Source of the DNA: Ruegeria sp. 6PALISEP08
Lineage (GTDB): Bacteria > Pseudomonadota > Alphaproteobacteria > Rhodobacterales > Rhodobacteraceae
NCBI RefSeq assembly: GCF_001238295.1
Contig: NZ_LGXZ01000010.1
Location: 62,001 to 126,000, forward strand
DNA length: 64,000 nt
Reading direction: 5' to 3'
The notes beneath the pieces were generated by a model that did no database searches, had not been told where the DNA came from, and worked only from the letters and a program-made list of their open reading frames with translations. This document shows positions 26,263 to 33,691 of this stretch, piece after piece. The stretch's first letter is position 1; each line of letters starts with the position of its first letter. The position numbers and the translations under genes are program-made.

Positions 26263-27288
26263 AGCGTCGGGTCGGAAATCATCGGGAATATAATCCCGGC
26301 CTTCCAGCATCAGCTCCGCCATAACCTCGGCTATTTTGGGTGCCATGCCAAACCCGATCTTGAACCCGCCATTTGCGATGAACTGCCCTTGATGCAATGG
26401 ATGCGCCCCCAACATCGGCGCGCGGCTTTTGCTGCGCGGGCGGACACCTGCCCAGCATTCCATTACCTCGGCCCCATGCAACAGAGGCAGGGCGCGTGTG
26501 GCGCGGTCGATCACATCGTCCAGGGCGCTGTCCGTGCTGGTCGGGTCGTCATACTCCCGTTCCGAGGTTGACCCGATTGCCAGTGTCCCGTCCGCATGGG
26601 GTACGATGTGTATCGCGTCGGCAAAGAGCTGTGGAACCTCGCCGGCATCGAAGCGCAGCAGGGCGGCTTGCCCTTTGACGCCGCTTCCAACGGTCTTGCC
26701 GTACACGTCATTCAGTTCCTGTAGACCCGCCAGGCCCGTGGCGTGGACAACCTGCCCTAGGTCATCGGCTTCGCTGATCACGTGGATGCCCATAACTTCA
26801 AGGGCCGCAACAAGCGCGGCGCAGGCTCGTCGGGGATGCATCCGCGCCGTCAGAGTATCCCGGATGACAAATCCGGTGGGGCTGGGCGGGCACCATGCAC
26901 CAGCCTGCGCGGCGCTGATCACGCGCCATTCGGCCAACCCCTGCCAAAGTTCATCCGCCGTGCCCTCACGCTGGCGCGCCAGGTACAGGCTGCGGGTATC
27001 CGCGATGGGCTGAAGGCGACCCAGACGACCATAGCCGGGGGAAACGCCGCCGGTTTCTTCGACCTGCCGCCAGAAAGACTCGGCCATGATCAGGCTTTCG
27101 AACTGAAAGGCTTTCTTGGCGTTCCAGTTTTCAGGGACATGCGGGGCCAACGCGCCGACCAGACCGCCGCTGGAGCCGGTTCCCGGCCCGAACGGATCGA
27201 TAACCTGCACTTTTGCGCCGCGCCGGGCACAGGCCCAGGCAATGGACAGGCCAAAAACTCCTGCACCGCGAACCGTCACGTCGACCAT
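26254..27288 (-). CDS. FAD-dependent oxidoreductase (DAO family), candidate MnmC2 partner
   Basis: A 344-residue D-amino-acid-oxidase-fold flavoprotein with N-terminal 'VRGAGVFGLSIAWACARRGAKVQVID' and C-terminal 'AGVRPRSKSRAPMLGAHP' plus 'ANGGFKIGFGMAPKIAEVMAE'. It resembles glycine oxidase ThiO and the C-terminal oxidase half of MnmC. Its neighbour, divergent and 55 bases away, is mnmD, the other half of MnmC. I therefore infer that it removes the carboxymethyl group from cmnm5(s2)U34 of tRNA. ATG 27288 with AGGA upstream is preferred over TTG 27294. Confidence 0.8.
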   Translation of the reverse strand: MVDVTVRGAGVFGLSIAWACARRGAKVQVIDPFGPGTGSSGGLVGALAPHVPENWNAKKAFQFESLIMAESFWRQVEETGGVSPGYGRLGRLQPIADTRSLYLARQREGTADELWQGLAEWRVISAAQAGAWCPPSPTGFVIRDTLTARMHPRRACAALVAALEVMGIHVISEADDLGQVVHATGLAGLQELNDVYGKTVGSGVKGQAALLRFDAGEVPQLFADAIHIVPHADGTLAIGSTSEREYDDPTSTDSALDDVIDRATRALPLLHGAEVMECWAGVRPRSKSRAPMLGAHPLHQGQFIANGGFKIGFGMAPKIAEVMAELMLEGRDYIPDDFRPDASL

Positions 27289-27343
27289 TGCCAATTTCCT
27301 ATTCCTTGTTCAGTGTCGCGCCGCTTAGCTACAGGATTCCCAG

Positions 27344-28009
27344 ATGGCAGACCAGCGTGCCAAATTGACGTGGACCGAGGATCAGATACCGGTCTCGGAT
27401 CGTTTCGACGATCCCTATTATTCGTTGCAGAACGGGCTGGAAGAGACACGCCATGTGTTTCTGGCGGGCAACGATTTACCCGCGCGATTCACGCCCGGAT
27501 TTCACATTGCCGAACTGGGTTTTGGCACCGGCCTGAATCTGCTGACCGTTTGGTCTGAATGGGAAAAATCAGGCCAGACCGGACCCTTGCGGTTTACCAG
27601 TTTCGAAGCATTTCCCATGGCTGCGGAAGACATGCGGCATGCGCTTGCAGCCTTCCCCGAATTGCATCCCTGGAGTAACCGTTTTCTGACGCATTGGACG
27701 GGCTGCGAATGTAAGCTTGAAACCCTCCAGTTTGAGGTGATCATCGGAGATGCGCGCGCGACCCTACCGAATTGGGCTGCGGCGGCGGATGCTTGGTTTC
27801 TCGACGGGTTTTCGCCTGCCAAGAACCCTGAATTGTGGGGCGCAGACCTGATGCAGGAGGTGGCAATCCACACCGTCACAGGGGGTACGGCAGCCACCTA
27901 TACGGCCGCAGGCTTTGTGCGGCGGGGGCTGGAGGATGCCGGTTTCAACGTTACCCGTACGCCCGGTTATGGCCGCAAGCGGCATATGACACGGGCACAC
28001 AAAGCATGA
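27344..28009 (+). CDS. mnmD: tRNA 5-methylaminomethyl-2-thiouridine methyltransferase MnmD
   Basis: A 221-residue SAM-dependent methyltransferase equal to the N-terminal half of bifunctional MnmC. It makes mnm5(s2)U34 in the wobble position of tRNAs. The signature is the SAM motif 'IAELGFGTGLNLLTVW', then 'FEAFPM', then 'AWFLDGFSPAKNPELWGADL'. The protein ends after the methyltransferase domain, so the oxidase half must be separate. The divergent FAD gene next door is the natural candidate. The stop overlaps the EamA gene start by four bases (ATGA). Confidence 0.92.
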   Translation: MADQRAKLTWTEDQIPVSDRFDDPYYSLQNGLEETRHVFLAGNDLPARFTPGFHIAELGFGTGLNLLTVWSEWEKSGQTGPLRFTSFEAFPMAAEDMRHALAAFPELHPWSNRFLTHWTGCECKLETLQFEVIIGDARATLPNWAAAADAWFLDGFSPAKNPELWGADLMQEVAIHTVTGGTAATYTAAGFVRRGLEDAGFNVTRTPGYGRKRHMTRAHKA

Positions 28010-28875
28010 CACAGAAAAACCATGTAGGCGCGGGCATCACATTGATGGTGGGCGCAACAATTGTCTTTGCGTTGCAGGACGGCCTCTCTCGTCACTTGGC
28101 CGGGACCTATAACACCTACATGGTGGTTATGATTCGCTATTGGTTTTTTGCCGCGTTTGTCATCGCACTGGCCGCGCGCTCTCCGGGCGGGTTGAGGGCA
28201 GCGGCGCAGACAAGTCAGTTGGGTCTGCAGATCACCAGGGGTGTGCTGCTGGCCGCCGAGATTTGCGTGGCGGTCTTTAGCTTCACCATACTTGGGTTGA
28301 TCGATAGTATGGCGATCTTCATCTGCTATCCGCTGATTGTCGCAGCACTCAGCGGGCCCGTTCTGGGCGAACAGGTCGGATGGCGGCGGTGGAGCGCGAT
28401 CGCGGTGGGCTGCATCGGCGTTCTGATCATCTTACAACCGGGTGTCGGCGTTTTTGATCCATGGGCGATCATTCCCCTGATTTCGGCCCTGATGTTTGCG
28501 ATCTACGCTTTGTTGACACGTTATGTCGCCCGTCAGGACAGCGCAGCCACCAGCTTTTTCTGGACTGGCGTCGCAGGCGCAGTCGCAATGACCCTGGTCG
28601 GTATGTGGTTCTGGGAGCCGATGGCTTCCGACGATTGGCTGTGGATGGGGCTGCTTTGTGTCAGCGGAGTTTCCGGGCACTGGTTGCTGATCAAATGTTA
28701 CGAGATGGCTGAGGCCAGCGCGGTGCAGCCCTTTGCCTATTTCCATCTGGTCTGGAGTGCGATTCTGGGGATCTCGGTCTTTGGGGAAACGCTGCGCCCA
28801 GAAGTTGTTGCGGGCGCAGCGATTGTTGTGGCCGCAGGGTTGTTCACCCTATGGCGCGAACGCCGCCAGCGATGA
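28006..28875 (+). CDS. EamA-family (DMT) transporter
   Basis: A 289-residue ten-helix transporter with two EamA repeats. The first repeat holds 'VFALQDGLSRHLAGTYNTYMVVMIRYW', and the second contains 'PFAYFHLVWSAILGISVFGETLRPEVVAGAAIV'. The substrate is unknown. Its ATG overlaps the mnmD stop, which indicates translational coupling. It overlaps the convergent slt gene by 27 bases at the 3' end. Confidence 0.88.
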   Translation: MTQKNHVGAGITLMVGATIVFALQDGLSRHLAGTYNTYMVVMIRYWFFAAFVIALAARSPGGLRAAAQTSQLGLQITRGVLLAAEICVAVFSFTILGLIDSMAIFICYPLIVAALSGPVLGEQVGWRRWSAIAVGCIGVLIILQPGVGVFDPWAIIPLISALMFAIYALLTRYVARQDSAATSFFWTGVAGAVAMTLVGMWFWEPMASDDWLWMGLLCVSGVSGHWLLIKCYEMAEASAVQPFAYFHLVWSAILGISVFGETLRPEVVAGAAIVVAAGLFTLWRERRQR

Positions 28876-30822
28876 TCCTACCAGTTCTTGTGAGAACGGG
28901 ATCGGAAGCGGGGGCTGCCCCAAGCGGGCCCGGTAGACCGGCAGGCTTTCGGTCACGCGCATCACGTAGTTGCGGGTTTCAGTGAACGGAATCGTCTCGA
29001 TCCAGTCGACGATATCAATCTCACCCGCGCGGGGGTCGCCAAAACGCTGCATCCACGAGATCGGGCGCCTTGGTCCTGCGTTATACCCGGCGGCCATCAT
29101 CACCACGTTCCCGTTGAAATCCGCCGCCAATCCTGAAAGATAATTGGCCCCCAGTTTGGCGTTGTACTGCCAATCCGTGGTCAATCGTCCAGTCTGGTGA
29201 CCACTAAGGAGGCCCAGCTCACCCGCTACCAGTTTGGCCGTCGCGGGCATCACCTGCATCAGACCACGCGCACCCGCACCGCTGACCACCACCGGATCAA
29301 ACTCGCTTTCACGTCGCGCAATGGCCAGCGTCATTTCCTTTGCCATGGGCAAACGAATATCGGCCACGGGATGCACCGGGTAATAAGCTGCGGGCAACAC
29401 GGTGCCCGTAGTTGCCGCCCGCTTGGCGATCATCACGGCCAGATGCGGCTGTTTCAGCTCGATGACCAGATCACCAAGTTGATTGGCTTGCACCTGATCA
29501 AGACTTTCGACCAGATGGGCCAGGAACCTCTCGGACAGGTTGGCCTCTCCGGCTTTCAGCAGCAACAGCCCCGCTTCCAGAACGCTGGAATCGGCGAACT
29601 CTGCCTGCCGCCAATGCGGTGCGCGCCGCGGATTGGCCAGCTCTGCATCAAACGGCCTCCCAATCCGTTCCGCAGCCAACAAGCCGTAGAACGAGGTTTG
29701 ATAGTCGGCCCCCGTAGCGTAGGCGTCGTAAGCCTTGTCTGCGTCGCCCATCGCTGCGTAAGCCCGCCCAAGCCAGTAACCGCCACGCCCTTTTGAGATT
29801 GGCGATTTGACCGCGTCAGAGAAACTCTGGAAATGTCGCACAGCCGTGGCCGGATCATTCAGCTTGCGCAGCGCCAGAAACCCGGCCAGCCATTCCAGAT
29901 CGGCATAGCCATAGCCCATTTCGGGTGTCATGTGGTGATTGGCGGCCACGTCGTAAGCCCGTGCCGATCGTCCCGACCGCATCTCAAGCCGCGCCAGTCG
30001 ACGGCGTCCTTCGGCCCATTTGTCAGGTTCGCCCAAGGCATCCGGGCCGGTCGATCGTGCCAGCATCAGGTCAACGGCGCTGTCATCCAGTTCCTTCTTG
30101 TCCCGCCAGACAAAACGGTCAAAGGCAAGCCCGGGCGCATCCGCCAAGGATTTCGGAACTGCCGCCACTTTGCCGTCCACGCCGGGCTGGCGTTTCTGTA
30201 ACGCGATCCGTGCCTCGGCCAGCTTGCGCTGGTCTGCACTGACCAGAGACAACATCTGCCCGGCGCTGACCAGATGACCATCCCATAGCATCCGGTCCAG
30301 CCGTGCCGCGTGATGCGGTTTCAACAGCTTTGCGAAGTTTTCCAGATACGTCTTCTGCAACCCTGAGCCCATCGGCATAGTCCGCCACGCGGTGACGATA
30401 TCCGCTTCGGCGTCTCCGATACGTCCCTTTGCTTTCAGAGCGATTGCATAATTCAACGCACCTTCAGCAGTCTGAGGGGGCATTTCGGCATAGAATTTCA
30501 GAACCCTGTCAGGATCGGCGCCGGTAAAGGCCGGCTCGCTTTTGCGGCGCAACCATGCCAGACCGGGCCAGTCGGGGCGGCGTTCGAGAAACACCAGTAC
30601 ATCGCCCGAGCTGCCGAACCCTTCGCGCAGCCAGTGCCAAACGATGATATCGCGCGATACAGATCCGCGTTGGCCAGATACGCGCAGAGCGGCGTTCCAG
30701 TCGCCCTTACGCATTTCATAAAGCCCCGCACGCAAATCACCTGCGGCATCCGCCCGCGCAAGCTGCGGTGCCGTTACTGAGTACAGAATCGCGGCAATCA
30801 ACAATGCCAGAAAGCGTGTCAT
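28849..30822 (-). CDS. slt: Soluble lytic murein transglycosylase (Slt family)
   Basis: A 657-residue periplasmic enzyme that cleaves the MurNAc-GlcNAc bond to 1,6-anhydro products. It has an N-terminal signal peptide ([24 protein letters not shown]). A long alpha-helical superhelix of tetratricopeptide-like repeats covers about 30-470. The C-terminal SLT catalytic domain holds Glu in '[13 protein letters not shown]', then '[13 protein letters not shown]' and 'MAAGYNAGP'. Start at ATG 30822 opens the signal peptide; a longer in-frame extension is rejected. It is divergent from dapA. Confidence 0.93.
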   Translation of the reverse strand: MTRFLALLIAAILYSVTAPQLARADAAGDLRAGLYEMRKGDWNAALRVSGQRGSVSRDIIVWHWLREGFGSSGDVLVFLERRPDWPGLAWLRRKSEPAFTGADPDRVLKFYAEMPPQTAEGALNYAIALKAKGRIGDAEADIVTAWRTMPMGSGLQKTYLENFAKLLKPHHAARLDRMLWDGHLVSAGQMLSLVSADQRKLAEARIALQKRQPGVDGKVAAVPKSLADAPGLAFDRFVWRDKKELDDSAVDLMLARSTGPDALGEPDKWAEGRRRLARLEMRSGRSARAYDVAANHHMTPEMGYGYADLEWLAGFLALRKLNDPATAVRHFQSFSDAVKSPISKGRGGYWLGRAYAAMGDADKAYDAYATGADYQTSFYGLLAAERIGRPFDAELANPRRAPHWRQAEFADSSVLEAGLLLLKAGEANLSERFLAHLVESLDQVQANQLGDLVIELKQPHLAVMIAKRAATTGTVLPAAYYPVHPVADIRLPMAKEMTLAIARRESEFDPVVVSGAGARGLMQVMPATAKLVAGELGLLSGHQTGRLTTDWQYNAKLGANYLSGLAADFNGNVVMMAAGYNAGPRRPISWMQRFGDPRAGEIDIVDWIETIPFTETRNYVMRVTESLPVYRARLGQPPLPIPFSQELVGSSLAAFAP

Positions 30823-30956
30823 CCCTTGCATTTCCCAACCAACCGAGGATAGAGCCTGTGAAGATAAACCCTGCGTCGCCGGGATCAACTCACAAAGCTG
30901 GAAACGTGAGGGACCGAGGCGCAAAAACCGCAAAATGCACCTTAAAGGAGCGTGTC

Positions 30957-31829
30957 ATGTTCAAAGGCTCAATGCCAGCCCTCGTCACCCCGTTCAACAA
31001 CGGCGAGTTGGACCTGAAGACGCTCAAACATCTTGTGGATTGGCAGATTGCAGAAGGGTCGACCGGGCTGGTGCCGGTGGGTACCACAGGCGAAAGCCCC
31101 ACGCTCAGCCATGACGAGCATGAAACGGTGATCGAAGAGGTCGTGAAAACGGCCGCAGGCCGCGTGCCGGTCATCGCCGGTGCCGGTTCGAACAATACGG
31201 TCGAGGCTATTCGGTTCGTGCAGTTCGCCCAAAAGGTCGGCGCGGACGCAGCGCTGGTCGTTACCCCCTATTACAACAAGCCAACCCAAAACGGCCTGAT
31301 TGCGCATTTCCAGGCCCTGCACGAAGCTGCGGATATTCCGATCATCATCTACAACATCCCCGGACGGTCCGTTGTCGACATGACACCGGCCACTATGGGT
31401 GAGCTGTCAAAGCTGCCGCGCATTGTTGGTGTCAAAGATGCAACGGGCGATCTGGCCCGCGTTAGCCAGCAACGCGCGACCTGTGGCGCAGATTTCTGCC
31501 AGCTGTCCGGTGAAGATGCGACCGCGCTTGGTTTCAATGCCCATGGCGGTGTTGGCTGTATCTCGGTCACTGCAAACGTCGCTCCCAAGCTCTGCGCCGA
31601 GTTTCAACAGGCCACGCTGGCCGGAGACTATGCAAAAGCGCTGGACTATCAGGATAAGTTGATGCCGCTGCACGAAGCCATCTTCATCGAACCGGGTCTT
31701 GTCGGCGCCAAATACGCGCTCAGCAAACTGGGCCTCTGCGGCACCGAGGTCCGTTCACCGTTGACCGAGCTTGAGGACAGCACTAAGGCCGCAATTGAGG
31801 CTGCAATGGCCCATGCTGGCCTGATCTGA
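30957..31829 (+). CDS. dapA: 4-hydroxy-tetrahydrodipicolinate synthase
   Basis: A 290-residue aldolase-fold enzyme that condenses pyruvate with aspartate semialdehyde in lysine and diaminopimelate synthesis. The Schiff-base Lys160 is in '[12 protein letters not shown]'. Tyr132 lies in '[10 protein letters not shown]', and Thr43-Thr44 in '[12 protein letters not shown]'. These correspond to E. coli Lys161, Tyr133 and Thr44-Thr45. Start at ATG 30957 with AAAGGAG upstream. A clear rho-independent terminator follows 22 bases after the stop. Confidence 0.97.
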   Translation: MFKGSMPALVTPFNNGELDLKTLKHLVDWQIAEGSTGLVPVGTTGESPTLSHDEHETVIEEVVKTAAGRVPVIAGAGSNNTVEAIRFVQFAQKVGADAALVVTPYYNKPTQNGLIAHFQALHEAADIPIIIYNIPGRSVVDMTPATMGELSKLPRIVGVKDATGDLARVSQQRATCGADFCQLSGEDATALGFNAHGGVGCISVTANVAPKLCAEFQQATLAGDYAKALDYQDKLMPLHEAIFIEPGLVGAKYALSKLGLCGTEVRSPLTELEDSTKAAIEAAMAHAGLI

Positions 31830-31850
31830 CACGTATTTCAGAATACAACA

Positions 31851-31884
31851 AAGGGCGGCCTCAAATCCTGAGCGCCGCCCTTTT
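31851..31884 (+). terminator. Rho-independent terminator of dapA
   Basis: GGGCGGC (31853-31859) pairs with GCCGCCC (31874-31880), with extra A-T pairs at the base. TTTT follows. Confidence 0.85.
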
Positions 31885-31900
31885 CATTTCGGATCCAGAC

Positions 31901-31962
31901 TTCATCTGGCAAAAAATATCTCGGGGGAGTCGCGGCTTGCCGCGGCGGGGGCAGAGCCCCCT
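31901..31962 (+). repeat. Intergenic repeat element, copy 2
   Basis: TTCATCTGGC-AAAAAATATC-TCGGGGG at 31901-31927, then CGCGGC/GCCGCG and GGGGGC-AGAG-CCCCCT-like hairpins. The same core occurs inverted at 33608-33678. It abuts the end of soeC. Confidence 0.7.
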
Positions 31963-32834
31963 CAGCGTTTACCGTAGTAAAGCCCAACGACATGTTCAGC
32001 CTGTGCAAAGAACAACCAGCGCGACGTTGCCACGCCCGCCAGATGCGATGCTACGGCCAGCAATGCGAAGAAGTGATTGAACGGTAAAACCAGCAGTAAC
32101 ACCGGCAGCACGAAGGCCAGAACAAACGAGATGACACGCAGTTTCTCTGCGTGTTTGCGACCGACCACGTGAACAAATTCCCGCAGCAGATAGTTGGTGC
32201 CGGTATGCGGTGGTTCAAAGGCGCGGACAGACCCGCGCACACCAAGCCCGGTTGCGGTGCCCAGATCGGTTCCAGAGCAGGCAAACGCCTGATCCCCTTT
32301 ACGCCAATACAGCATCTGGACAAGCGCCGAGATCAACAGCAGCGGAATAGCAACGCTTGTTTGACCGGCCAGCAATGCACCACCCGCCAAGCTGAAGCTA
32401 AGGAACATCGCCGGGGTCAGGTTCATGTTCCAGCGCGGGATGGTTTTGAGCTGCGTGTAGATCATTGATGTGGTGAAAACGGTTGCCAGCGAGAACAGCG
32501 CGCCTATCCAGCCCAGCAGGCTCCAATTCTGATCCAGAAACACCAGTCCAATCGCGTAGAGCCCCATGATGATCAGCGCCAGAACAGCGCACCAGCCTTC
32601 GCGGCTGAGCCAGCTGGTCTTCCATTGGATAAAGGCTTTCCAGGCGCGCTCCGGGTGCCCCAGGTGGAACGTGGACGCCATCAGCCCGCCGACTGCCAAC
32701 GCGTAGGCGATGGCAAAGAAGGCAAAGGCCATCCAGCCCGAGACAGCCGGAAACCCAAGGCCAAGAAAGACCAACAGGCCAAAACCCAGCCCGGACAAAG
32801 TGGTGAAGATAATGACTGAGGGTGCGGGATGCAT
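31962..32834 (-). CDS. soeC: Sulfite dehydrogenase membrane anchor SoeC (DmsC/NrfD-like)
   Basis: A 290-residue membrane protein with about eight hydrophobic helices, related to the DmsC anchor. It would pass electrons from sulfite oxidation into the quinone pool. Features are 'VGGLMASTFHLGHPERAWKAFIQWKTSWLSREG' and a quinone-site-like 'FFALLAVASHLAGV'. Its ATG overlaps the soeB stop by one base. DmsC homology alone would suggest a DMSO reductase. The position after xsc-pta and the gene order A-B-C instead match SoeABC, the cytoplasmic-facing sulfite-oxidising complex. Confidence 0.85.
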   Translation of the reverse strand: MHPAPSVIIFTTLSGLGFGLLVFLGLGFPAVSGWMAFAFFAIAYALAVGGLMASTFHLGHPERAWKAFIQWKTSWLSREGWCAVLALIIMGLYAIGLVFLDQNWSLLGWIGALFSLATVFTTSMIYTQLKTIPRWNMNLTPAMFLSFSLAGGALLAGQTSVAIPLLLISALVQMLYWRKGDQAFACSGTDLGTATGLGVRGSVRAFEPPHTGTNYLLREFVHVVGRKHAEKLRVISFVLAFVLPVLLLVLPFNHFFALLAVASHLAGVATSRWLFFAQAEHVVGLYYGKR

Positions 32835-33583
32835 CAGAGTTTCTCCAACGTCTTGTCGAGCCAGCTGAGGAAGCCCTTGGGTTCTTCTGCAACAGGTGCC
32901 AGAAGGGGGGCCAAAATGTCGATCTGGTCCTCCACCGTGTCCTTGGGGCGCGGCGGCAGGTATTTGTTGACAGGTTTGGTGCCCATTTCGGGCATCAGAT
33001 CCACACCGCCCCGATCTGCAACCAGCTTGCTGACATCGCTGTCAGGATCGCCCAGATCGCCAAAGTGCCGGGCACCTGCGGGGCAGGTGCGTACACACGA
33101 GGGGACACGATCCACCTCTGGCAGGTTTTCGTTATAGATTCGGTCAACGCAGAGCGTACATTTTTTCATGACGCCTTCGGCCTGATCCAGTTCGCGCGCG
33201 CCATAGGGGCACGACCAAGCACAGAGGCCGCAACCGATGCAGTCGCTTTCGTTAACCAGAACGATGCCATCTTCCACACGTTTATAGCTGGCGCCGGTCG
33301 GGCAGACGGTGACGCAAGGCGCGTCTTCACAATGCAGGCAGGATTTAGGGAAGTGGATCAGCTGAGCATGACCTTCGGCAGGCTGCACTTCGTAGGAATG
33401 CACCCGGTTCAGGAACGTACCCGACGGGTTACCGCCGTAAGCGTCCTGATCTGAAAGGGGCGCGCCGTAGTTTTCAGTGTTCCAACCTTTGCACGAGATC
33501 ACGCAGGCGTGGCAGCCTACGCAGGTGTCCAGGTCGATGACCAGACCCATCTTGCGATCGGTGGATTGAGGTAGCTGGGTCAT
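32834..33583 (-). CDS. soeB: Sulfite dehydrogenase iron-sulfur subunit SoeB
   Basis: A 249-residue polyferredoxin with four cysteine clusters for four [4Fe-4S] centres: 'CVGCHACVISC', 'CLHCEDAPCVTVC', 'CIGCGLCAWSC' and the 'CTLC...CVRTC' set. It wires the molybdenum subunit SoeA to the membrane anchor SoeC. There is no signal peptide. It ends in a one-base overlap with soeC. The 108-base gap from soeA holds a repeat element with two hairpins. Confidence 0.88.
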   Translation of the reverse strand: MTQLPQSTDRKMGLVIDLDTCVGCHACVISCKGWNTENYGAPLSDQDAYGGNPSGTFLNRVHSYEVQPAEGHAQLIHFPKSCLHCEDAPCVTVCPTGASYKRVEDGIVLVNESDCIGCGLCAWSCPYGARELDQAEGVMKKCTLCVDRIYNENLPEVDRVPSCVRTCPAGARHFGDLGDPDSDVSKLVADRGGVDLMPEMGTKPVNKYLPPRPKDTVEDQIDILAPLLAPVAEEPKGFLSWLDKTLEKL

Positions 33584-33607
33584 GTCATTGAACCTCTGCT
33601 TGCAATG

Positions 33608-33678
33608 CCGGGGAGGGGGCCAGCCCCCTCTTGAGCCTTTGGCTCAATTCACCCCCGAGATATTTTTGGCCAGATGAA
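33608..33678 (-). repeat. Intergenic repeat element, copy 3, inside the soe operon
   Basis: Inverted relative to copy 2: read on the minus strand it begins TTCATCTGGC-CAAAAATATC-TCGGGGG. Two hairpins follow, TTGAGCC/GGCTCAA (33631-33647) and GAGGGGGC/CCCCCTC (33613-33630). It occupies most of the soeA-soeB gap and could modulate read-through or mRNA processing. Confidence 0.7.
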
Positions 33679-33691
33679 GTGCGGATCCGGG

